From Chloroflexi bacterium 13_1_40CM_68_21 (lineage in GTDB: Bacteria > Chloroflexota > Limnocylindria > P2-11E), in NCBI GenBank assembly GCA_001917735.1, contig MNEO01000019.1, forward strand, positions 1 through 14,721: a DNA stretch of 14,721 bases. The letters are read 5' to 3'. Position 1 is the first letter of the stretch, and the number at the start of each line of letters is the position of its first letter. Positions 6,989 to 13,184 of this stretch are shown here, piece by piece. A model generated the notes under the pieces. That model worked only from the letters and a program-made list of their open reading frames with translations. It had not been told where the DNA came from and did no database searches. Position numbers and translations under genes: made by a program.

Positions 6989-8956
6989 TCAGTTGTTGGC
7001 GCTGACCAGTGCCGTGCCGAGCTGGAGCATCTGGGTCTTGTCATCGCCGACCACGATGACGAAGTAGGCGCCCTGGAAGTAGATCAACATGTCTAAGCTG
7101 TCCGGAGGCTCGTCCAGAAACACTCCGGGCTGGTTTAGGACCGAGACTCGCGTCGCCTGCGGCGCGAACCGCTGTATGTAGTTGTCGAGCGTATTGGACT
7201 TGAACGCCTGATTGCCGGCGAAATCCGGGACGAGCTTGAAAACGAAGACCATCCCCACCATCTTTCCGTTCCTGCTCACGCCGCGACCGGCCGAGTCGAG
7301 GAAGATCGTCCCGAAGGTCCTGGAGAGGGTGGTGCGAAGGTCGGTCATGTCGCTCTCGGGTATCGCCCGGTAGCTGTATCCGGGGATCGTCTTGAAGTAC
7401 ACGTCGGGCGGCTGCGCGAAGACCGAGGTCGGAGGTGTCGCGCCGGGCGGCGGTGTTGCCGTCGGCTGTGCCGTCGCGGTCGGGGTGGCTTCGGTCGGGA
7501 GCGATGTCTGGGCTCCACCGAACGCCTCGTAGGCCATCGCATTGTCCCCGCCATCGGCGTACTCGAGAACGACCGCGGCAATGTTGCCGTCCGCGCCGTC
7601 GATGACCACGGAGTACTGCGCGTTGTCCTTGAGCGACGAAACGGATCGCGGGTCGATGCGGACGCTCTGTCCCCGCGCAAGGCCGGTGTGCAATTCGATC
7701 TTTTCGAGCGCGCCGTCGCTGAAGCGGTACCAGCGCACGGCGGCGCTCGTCGCACCCGCAGACTGCAGGAGGATCGGTGTCGTCCAGCCGGTCAGTCCAC
7801 CGAGCGTGCGCGTCACGTTCGGGAGGTAAAGACGGGGACTGGGCTGCGCTGTGCCGGTGTAACCCAGCGCGGTGCCTGGCCCAAGGGTCTCGTTGAGCAC
7901 GGCGAACTGACCGCCGCTCACCACGGCGCTGTATTCGCCGTCGGCGAGGCCGCTGTCCGAGAGTGGGTCGAAGCGGTCCGCATCGCCTGGCGGCAGCGGC
8001 TGCCTGGCGGTCCTGGTGACGAGGGTTCCATTGCGCCTCAGCTCGATCGTGGGAGTCGCGGGAGCGGTCCCCGCGTTCTGCACGTACATGAGGCTCGTGC
8101 GTCCGCTGTCCGCGTTACGCGCGACGTAGGGTAGGTAGACCTCCCCGCCCGTCGCGCCGATGCCGTTGTAGCTGAAAGCGCGTGGAGCACCGATCGTCGG
8201 GTCGTCGTTGTGCACGTTGACGACCGCCGCGATCGGCTGGTCCGCGGTGATCGTGCCGGAAAAGTGCGCTCCGGTCGGGATCGTTGGCTCGACGCGGGGG
8301 TCCACGAACTGCGACCGTCCGGGGAGGATCTGCCGCGTCAGCGTGACGATGTTGTCGGATCCGCCGGCGAGCGAGATCGTCGCGATCGTCGGTGCCGCGC
8401 CGAGGTTCTGGATGATGAACGTGCTGAACCAGCCGTTGTTGCAGTTGCAGACCAGCGGCAGCGATACCTTGGTGCTCCCCGAGCTCAGGCCGACGTATGA
8501 GAGGGCTTCAGCTCGGGCACCGCTGCCCTGGTGCTCGTTGACGACGGAAACGATCTGGGCGCTGGACGAGCGCACGACGACGGAGAACTGTCCGCCTGCG
8601 GGCAGGTCGGTGTCGTTGTTGGGGACATCGGCGAAGGACGTCCCCGGCTTCAGACCCGTGACGTGCCGCTTCGTGACGAGAGAGCCGTCCGCAAAGCTAT
8701 AGAACTCGATGTCGAGGTCGGTGGCGGCCGTCCCGACGTTTTGCACGATGAACGGTGTCTGCCATCCCGTCGGTCCACCCAGCATCCGGGTGATATTCGG
8801 GAGGTACACGGTCATCGTCGGAGCGGCGCTCTGCGAGGCTGCCACATGAGTGTTCGCGGGTGACGCGAGGAGCCCGGCGAAAGCGAGTGACAAGGCGAGC
8901 ACGGTGGTCGCCGCGCGACGCATGAGGCTCGTTGTGGAGACGCGTTCGAGTGACAT
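6989..8956 (-). CDS. Secreted repeat protein with Pro/Thr stalk and unassigned C-terminal domain
   Basis: The protein has 655 residues from ATG at 8956. The start is fixed by AAGGAGG 5 nt upstream; the frame stays open further upstream but that part overlaps the divergent gene at 9128. Residues 1-40 form a signal peptide (basic MRR, then a hydrophobic core ending near LLASPANTHVAA). Four diverged repeats follow (about 49-163, 164-272, 273-374 and 375-485). Each opens with a strand such as YLPN.TR, then W.TP..VQN.G, and has later elements resembling ...P.G....D and GQFSVVV. A Pro/Thr-rich linker (486-517) leads to a distinct domain (518-655) beginning DVYFKTIPGYSYR. No LPXTG or C-terminal membrane anchor is present. 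A surface or extracellular structural or binding role is likely by architecture; the ligand is unknown. C170 and C172 in repeat 2 are the only conspicuous cysteines. Confidence 0.88.
   Translation of the reverse strand: MSLERVSTTSLMRRAATTVLALSLAFAGLLASPANTHVAASQSAAPTMTVYLPNITRMLGGPTGWQTPFIVQNVGTAATDLDIEFYSFADGSLVTKRHVTGLKPGTSFADVPNNDTDLPAGGQFSVVVRSSSAQIVSVVNEHQGSGARAEALSYVGLSSGSTKVSLPLVCNCNNGWFSTFIIQNLGAAPTIATISLAGGSDNIVTLTRQILPGRSQFVDPRVEPTIPTGAHFSGTITADQPIAAVVNVHNDDPTIGAPRAFSYNGIGATGGEVYLPYVARNADSGRTSLMYVQNAGTAPATPTIELRRNGTLVTRTARQPLPPGDADRFDPLSDSGLADGEYSAVVSGGQFAVLNETLGPGTALGYTGTAQPSPRLYLPNVTRTLGGLTGWTTPILLQSAGATSAAVRWYRFSDGALEKIELHTGLARGQSVRIDPRSVSSLKDNAQYSVVIDGADGNIAAVVLEYADGGDNAMAYEAFGGAQTSLPTEATPTATAQPTATPPPGATPPTSVFAQPPDVYFKTIPGYSYRAIPESDMTDLRTTLSRTFGTIFLDSAGRGVSRNGKMVGMVFVFKLVPDFAGNQAFKSNTLDNYIQRFAPQATRVSVLNQPGVFLDEPPDSLDMLIYFQGAYFVIVVGDDKTQMLQLGTALVSANN
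7502..8812 (-). repeat. Four tandem protein-level repeats of about 102-115 residues
   Basis: Approximate units are 8812-8468, 8467-8141, 8140-7835 and 7834-7502. Units 1 and 4 are closest, both reading YLPN[I/V]TR.LGG.TGW.TP, and share DNA similarity (7791-7827 against 8769-8806 on the + strand). Unit 2 (SLPLVCNCNNGWFSTF) and unit 3 (YLPYVARNADSGRTSL) are more diverged. Confidence 0.75.
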
Positions 8957-8961
8957 CTCTT

Positions 8962-8970
8962 CCTCCTTCT
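8962..8970 (-). promoter_or_regulatory. Strong ribosome binding site of the secreted repeat protein
   Basis: The minus strand reads AGAAGGAGG, then a 5-nt spacer (AAGAG) and ATG at 8956. This near-perfect anti-16S match decides the start against the longer open frame upstream. Confidence 0.85.
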
Positions 8971-9127
8971 GGTCGAGGAGGTCCGTGCTAAGGGCGTGCG
9001 GGACCACACACGACCGCGAGGGAGTCACGGGGAGCGCTAATAACCGGATTGGCAATTCGGTCACGGCGCGAACGTTGCCGGAGATGCATTCGCTAGCCTT
9101 GCGAGCGTTGGCCCGGTTGAGCTCGTC

Positions 9128-10372
9128 ATGGTCGGCGCGGGCAATCGGGGCTACCTCGCGTACGGCGCGTACGCCGAGCGGCATCCGGACAAGGCGCGAT
9201 TCGTCGCCGTGGTCGAACCTGACGAGGGACGGCGTGCGCGTTTCGCGGACGCGCATGGCCTCCCGCGCGATCGGCAGCTCAGCTCCTGGGAGGAGCTCGC
9301 GGCACGGCCGCGGATCGCGCCGGCGCTGGTCAACGCGACGATGGATCGGACGCACCGCTCGAGTACCCTCGCGCTCCTCGCGGCGGGGTACGACGTCCTG
9401 CTCGAGAAGCCCATGGCGACGACGCCCGAGGAATGCGCGGAGATCGTGCGCGCCGCGGAGAGCGGCGACCGCCTACTGCAGATCGCGCATGTGATGCGCT
9501 ACGCCCCGTTCTTCCTCGCGATACGCGACATCGTCACCTCAGGTCGTCTCGGCGAGATCGTCTCGGTCGACTGGCGCGAGAACCTGGCCTACTGGCACTT
9601 CGCGCACAGCTACGTGCGTGGCAACTGGGCGAGCACAGGCCGCGCGGGGCCGATGATCCTCACGAAGTGCTGCCACGACCTCGATCTGCTTGTCTGGCTC
9701 TTCGGTGCGTGCGACCGCCTGTCGTCGTTCGGCTCGCTCACGCACTTCACCCGCGACGCGGTGGGCCCCGAGATCCCTGACCGGTGCACCGACGGTTGCC
9801 CGATCGCCGACTCCTGCCCATATTTCGCGCCGCGCGTCTACCTCGATCGGCTCCGCGAGAATCCCCGGAGCTTCGCCCTCGCCGCGGTGACGCTCGACCG
9901 AACGCCGGAGGGTGTGATGCGCGCGCTCGAGACCGGACCGTACGGCCGATGCGTCTACCGCTGCGACAACGACGTGGTCGACCATCAGGTCGTCGTGATG
10001 CGGTTTGGCCGCGGCCTCGCGGTGAGCCTCACGATGCAGGGTGCGTCGCATGTGGAAGGGCGAACGGTGCGGATCGACGGGACGCGCGCCTCGCTGCTGG
10101 CGAACGAAAGCCGGAGCGAGATCGATGTTCACGATCACTGCTCGGGCAAGAGTGAAACGTCGCGTGTGGCGCGCGGGGTTGGCGGCCACGGCGGAGGAGA
10201 CGAGGGCCTGATGAGTGCTTTCGTGGCAGCGGTGCGTGGCGATCGCGACGGAGTCCGCACGTCGGCCCGGGAGTCGCTCCAAAGCCACCTGCTGGCCTTC
10301 GCCGCCGAGCGGTCGCGCGCGAGCTCCGAGGTCATAAATATGGACGACTACGTCGCTATAGCGCGCGGATGA
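9128..10372 (+). CDS. Gfo/Idh/MocA family NAD(P)-dependent oxidoreductase
   Basis: The 414-residue protein starts with the Rossmann loop VGAGNRG (2-8). It carries the family catalytic motif EKP (93-95), MRYAPFF (123-129) and CCHDLDLLVW (181-190), with H183 and D186 in the usual active-site position. Family members oxidise or reduce sugar, inositol or related hydroxyl groups using NAD(P). A Cys-rich segment, C220, C224 and C230 followed by PYFAPRVYLD, marks a subgroup of the family and may bind a metal or stabilise the C-terminal domain. The first beta strand is short when ATG 9128 is used; in-frame codons upstream (VGPVELV) fit the fold but offer only GTT, so the true start is uncertain. It is divergent from the secreted protein (171-bp gap) and ends 7 bp from the convergent PstS-like gene. 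The substrate is unknown. Confidence 0.92.
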   Translation: MVGAGNRGYLAYGAYAERHPDKARFVAVVEPDEGRRARFADAHGLPRDRQLSSWEELAARPRIAPALVNATMDRTHRSSTLALLAAGYDVLLEKPMATTPEECAEIVRAAESGDRLLQIAHVMRYAPFFLAIRDIVTSGRLGEIVSVDWRENLAYWHFAHSYVRGNWASTGRAGPMILTKCCHDLDLLVWLFGACDRLSSFGSLTHFTRDAVGPEIPDRCTDGCPIADSCPYFAPRVYLDRLRENPRSFALAAVTLDRTPEGVMRALETGPYGRCVYRCDNDVVDHQVVVMRFGRGLAVSLTMQGASHVEGRTVRIDGTRASLLANESRSEIDVHDHCSGKSETSRVARGVGGHGGGDEGLMSAFVAAVRGDRDGVRTSARESLQSHLLAFAAERSRASSEVINMDDYVAIARG

Positions 10373-10379
10373 GGTCCGG

Positions 10380-11234
10380 CTAGAAGGCGCTTGCCGCCAC
10401 GCGCTGTCCCTCTGCGCTCCTCGCGAAGTCCAGAAATGCCGCGGTGCCGGGCTTGATCCGCGACGCGTCTCGCGTGTAGACGAGGAAGAGCGGCCGGAAG
10501 ATCTTGTAGCTGCCGTTCGCGATGTTCTCTTGTGTGGGCGCGACGCCATCGATCGAGATCATCCTCAGCCGGGTGTCGTTCGCGGTCCGCGACCCTATGC
10601 TGGCGATCCCAATCGCACTGCGGAAGGATGCGATCGCACCCAGCGTGGGCTCAACTTCGAACAGCTCGGTGACCGTCTTGCCGTACGTTGCCTTGCCGCC
10701 GAATACGTAGGCCTCGAACGTGGTGCGCGTCGCCGCATTCGGCTCGCGGATGAACGCGCGGACGGGCTGGTCCGTGCCACCCACCTCCGCCCAGTTCGTG
10801 ATCTCCCCGCTGTAGATCTTCCGCAGCTGCTCCTTGGTCAGGTTGTTTACGGGGTTGTCCGCATTGACGACGACAGCCGTGCCGCTGAACCCGATCGGCA
10901 CCGCGGTGACCTGTGCCCTCTCGGCGTCGGCGAGCGGTCTGCTGATGAAGCCCACGTCGACTTCGTTGGAGGCGGCCAGTTTGATCGCGGCGTCCGAGCC
11001 GGTCTCGGTAACGATCCAGCTCACCCCGGGGTGGAGCTGCTTGAAGCGCGCGGCGAGCGCTTGGACCGCGGGCAACGCGCCGCCGCCACCGGTCGCGCTG
11101 TACTGGCCGCTGAGCGGGTCGTGTGTCGGGGCCCATGGAACTGGAACGCCACACCCGGCGAAAAGGAACATCGCGATGACTGCGCCGACGACGAACGTCG
11201 TGCCCCGCTGACGGTGGTGCGTTTCGATGATCAC
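10380..11234 (-). CDS. PstS-like phosphate-type substrate-binding lipoprotein (second copy)
   Basis: The 284-residue protein starts at GTG 11234. An N-terminal hydrophobic segment ends in a lipobox-like FAGC (lipidated C28, with Phe at -3 being unusual). The remainder is a periplasmic-binding-protein fold of the PstS type: GGGGALPAV (about 49-57), ETGSDAAIK, DVGFISRPL, then PIGFSGTAVVVN, LRKIYSGEITNW and REPNAATRTTFE. PstS proteins deliver phosphate to PstCAB, but no pstC, pstA, pstB or phoU gene is in the window. The SGTR motif that contacts the anion in PstS reads NAATR here. It lies 14 bp downstream of a close paralogue on the same strand, so the pair is almost certainly co-transcribed. 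A role in signalling or scavenging, or a different oxyanion, is possible. Confidence 0.88.
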   Translation of the reverse strand: MIIETHHRQRGTTFVVGAVIAMFLFAGCGVPVPWAPTHDPLSGQYSATGGGGALPAVQALAARFKQLHPGVSWIVTETGSDAAIKLAASNEVDVGFISRPLADAERAQVTAVPIGFSGTAVVVNADNPVNNLTKEQLRKIYSGEITNWAEVGGTDQPVRAFIREPNAATRTTFEAYVFGGKATYGKTVTELFEVEPTLGAIASFRSAIGIASIGSRTANDTRLRMISIDGVAPTQENIANGSYKIFRPLFLVYTRDASRIKPGTAAFLDFARSAEGQRVAASAF

Positions 11235-11240
11235 GCCGGA

Positions 11241-11244
11241 CTCC
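11241..11244 (-). promoter_or_regulatory. Ribosome binding site of the second PstS-like gene
   Basis: GGAG is followed by TCCGGC and GTG 11234. The 13-nt string GGAGTC-C-GGCGTG differs by one base from the same region of the upstream paralogue, which supports both GTG starts and suggests that the duplication included the initiation region. Confidence 0.65.
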
Positions 11245-11248
11245 GGGC

Positions 11249-12109
11249 TTAGAAGGCGGCTGCCGCGATCTGCTGACCTTCGGGGCTCTTGACGAATTCC
11301 AGGAACGCGCGCATCGCCGGTTTCAAGCCGGATGAGCTCCCGGCGTAGATGATGAACAGCGGGCGGACGATCTTGTATTTGCCGCTCGCGACGTTGTCTT
11401 GCGTCGGAGGGATGCCGTCGACCGAAAGCATCTTGACCCGCTTGTCGCTTGCGGTGCGCGAGCCCGTGCTTGCGATGCCGATCGCCCCGCGGAACGAGCC
11501 GATGGCCGTAAGCTCGGCCTCGACCTCGAACATCTCGGTGACGTTCCTGCCGTAGGTCGGCACGGCCCCGGCGAAGAGGTAGGCCTCAAACGTTTGCCGC
11601 GTAGCGGCGTTCGGCTCGCGGATGAATGGACGGGTGGGCTGGTCTATTCCTCCGAGCTCCCCCCAGTTCGTGACCTCGCCGCTGTAGATCCTTCGCAGCT
11701 CGTCCCTCGTGAGGTTGGTCGTCGGGTTGCCCGAATGCACCACGACGGCCGTCCCGCTGAAGCCGATCGGGACCGGAGTCACCTGCCCGCTCTCGGCCTC
11801 CGTGAGATTCCGGCTGACGAAGCCAAGGTCGATCGTGTTCGACAGGACGAGCTTGATCGCGGAGTTGGAGCCGGTCTCGGTCACGACCCAGCTGACCGAA
11901 GGGTGGAGCTTCGCGAAGCGCGCGGTGAGCGCTTCGACCGCCGGCAGCGCGCCGCCTCCGCCGCTCGCCGTGTACTGGCCGCTGATCGGATCGGGTGTGG
12001 GAGATGGAGGAGGCGCCGTCACGCCACAGGCGGCGACGAGGCATGCGGCGATGAGAGCGCCCAGAACGCTCGGTGCGGTCGATCGACGTCGTCCGCTTTT
12101 GATTAGCAC
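11249..12109 (-). CDS. PstS-like phosphate-type substrate-binding lipoprotein (first copy)
   Basis: The 286-residue protein starts at GTG 12109 with AGGAG 6 nt upstream. It has a basic N-terminus (KSGRRR), a hydrophobic segment and a good lipobox LVAAC (lipidated C28), followed by a Pro-rich linker PPPSPTPDP. The binding fold matches the downstream copy almost motif for motif: GGGGALPAVEAL, ETGSNSAIK, DLGFVSRNL, PIGFSGTAVVVH, LRRIYSGEVTNW and REPNAATRQTFE. Both copies share the change from SGTR to NAATR. The family binds phosphate or similar anions at the outer membrane face for ABC import, but no permease or ATPase genes follow. The 100-bp gap to the divergent hydrolase gene at 12210 contains no recognisable PHO box and no confident promoter. 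Confidence 0.9.
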   Translation of the reverse strand: MLIKSGRRRSTAPSVLGALIAACLVAACGVTAPPPSPTPDPISGQYTASGGGGALPAVEALTARFAKLHPSVSWVVTETGSNSAIKLVLSNTIDLGFVSRNLTEAESGQVTPVPIGFSGTAVVVHSGNPTTNLTRDELRRIYSGEVTNWGELGGIDQPTRPFIREPNAATRQTFEAYLFAGAVPTYGRNVTEMFEVEAELTAIGSFRGAIGIASTGSRTASDKRVKMLSVDGIPPTQDNVASGKYKIVRPLFIIYAGSSSGLKPAMRAFLEFVKSPEGQQIAAAAF

Positions 12110-12115
12110 GCCCGA

Positions 12116-12120
12116 CTCCT
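12116..12120 (-). promoter_or_regulatory. Ribosome binding site of the first PstS-like gene
   Basis: AGGAG is followed by TCGGGC (6 nt) and GTG 12109, which fixes the GTG start. Confidence 0.7.
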
Positions 12121-12191
12121 GTTAAGCAGGTTGAGACGAAGCGTCGGTGCGCACAATCGGCAAACTGGATTAGCCCTGACCTACACCGTTT

Positions 12192-12199
12192 GGAGGAGG
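12192..12199 (+). promoter_or_regulatory. Ribosome binding site of the AstE/AspA-type hydrolase
   Basis: GGAGGAGG lies 10 nt before ATG 12210, a slightly long but workable spacing; no better start lies nearby in this frame. Confidence 0.65.
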
Positions 12200-12209
12200 C
12201 CGCCTGCAG

Positions 12210-13184
12210 ATGTCGCAAACCAGTCTCGGCCCGGTTCAGTTGCCCGCGGCCGGCGAGCGGGCGAAGGGTCACTTCACCTTCGTTGGCGACGCCGGACTCG
12301 CGAAATATGCGTGGCCCTATCTCGTGATCTCGGGCGCGTCGCGCGGGCCGGTCGTGCTCGTTACCGCCGGCATCCACGCCGCCGAGTACACCGGCATCGA
12401 GGCCGCGATCCGCCTCGGCCGCTCGGTGGATCCACGGAAGGTGCGCGGCACGCTCGTGGTGATACCACTCCTCAACCGTCCTGGCTTCTACGAGCGAAGC
12501 ATCTACATCAACCCGGAGGACGGCGACAACCTGAATCGCCTCTTTCCGGGTGACCCGAAGGGGAAGTGGGGCGAGCGCTTCGCGCATCGACTGCTCACGG
12601 AGATCGTCACCAAATGCGACCACGCGATCGACCTCCACGCGGGTGACCTCGTCGAGGATCTCGTCCCGTTCGTCATCTACCGCGAGACCGGGAACGCCGC
12701 GCTCGACGCGCGTATCAGGCGAATGGCCGACGCCTACGGCGCGCGCTGGGCCGTGAAGACCGCGCCGACAGGTGAGCGGCCGGGCTCACTTTTCGCCGTC
12801 GCCTCACAGAGCGGGGTGGCCGCGATGCTCGCCGAATCAGGCGGCCGCGGCCTCTTGGTCGAGGAGGACGTGGCGCGTCACGTGCGCGGAGTGACGAACA
12901 TCCTTCGCGCGATCGGCGCGCTGGAGGGTGAACCGGAGGCCGTCGCGCCGCCGCGCGTCGTGAAAAGCTTCGATTGGCTGCGGTCGCCCGCCGAGGGGAT
13001 CTTCCACTGCCGGGTGCGCGTCGATCAATTGGTGAAGCAGGGCGATGTCGTCGGCGACCTCGTCGATCTCGTCGGCGAGCCGGTCGCGACGATTCCAGCT
13101 CCCGTCGGTGGCGTGGTGCTCTTCACGGTGACGAGCCCGGCCATCAAGAAGAACGGGCTTCTGCTGGCCATCGGCGCGCTCTAG
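12210..13184 (+). CDS. Succinylglutamate desuccinylase/aspartoacylase-type zinc hydrolase
   Basis: The 324-residue protein belongs to the M14-like AstE/AspA family, cytoplasmic zinc enzymes that remove an acyl group from an amino acid or related amine. Zinc ligands are H56 and E59 in GIHAAEY (54-60) and H143 in DLHAGD (141-146). NLNRLFPG (107-114) is the substrate-contacting loop, and E209 in AESGG (208-212) is the likely catalytic Glu. The C-terminal third (about 245-324, with IPAPVGGVVLF) is the beta-rich lobe common in the family. The length is typical. The actual substrate cannot be told; the absence of arginine-degradation genes nearby argues against a standard AstE role. The stop TAG overlaps the stop of the convergent acyl-CoA synthetase through a CTAG palindrome. 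Confidence 0.93.
   Translation: MSQTSLGPVQLPAAGERAKGHFTFVGDAGLAKYAWPYLVISGASRGPVVLVTAGIHAAEYTGIEAAIRLGRSVDPRKVRGTLVVIPLLNRPGFYERSIYINPEDGDNLNRLFPGDPKGKWGERFAHRLLTEIVTKCDHAIDLHAGDLVEDLVPFVIYRETGNAALDARIRRMADAYGARWAVKTAPTGERPGSLFAVASQSGVAAMLAESGGRGLLVEEDVARHVRGVTNILRAIGALEGEPEAVAPPRVVKSFDWLRSPAEGIFHCRVRVDQLVKQGDVVGDLVDLVGEPVATIPAPVGGVVLFTVTSPAIKKNGLLLAIGAL

Noticed and set aside
8957..9355. N-terminal extension of the secreted repeat protein to 788 residues
   Set aside because: The extension lacks a signal peptide at its start, overlaps the well-supported oxidoreductase gene on the other strand, and a near-perfect Shine-Dalgarno site precedes ATG 8956.
9539..10549. 336-codon minus-strand open frame
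   Set aside because: It is antisense to the oxidoreductase and overlaps a PstS-like gene; composition is typical of a GC shadow frame.
12147..12154. Palindrome GTGCGCAC between the PstS-like and hydrolase genes
   Set aside because: Eight bases of CG-rich palindrome are common in this composition, and no promoter elements frame it.
12110..12209. PHO box upstream of the PstS-like pair
   Set aside because: No repeated CTTTCAT-like or similar direct repeats are present in the gap.
11586..12638. 350-codon minus-strand open frame
   Set aside because: It overlaps the first PstS-like gene in another frame and the hydrolase antisense; both of those have clear family motifs.
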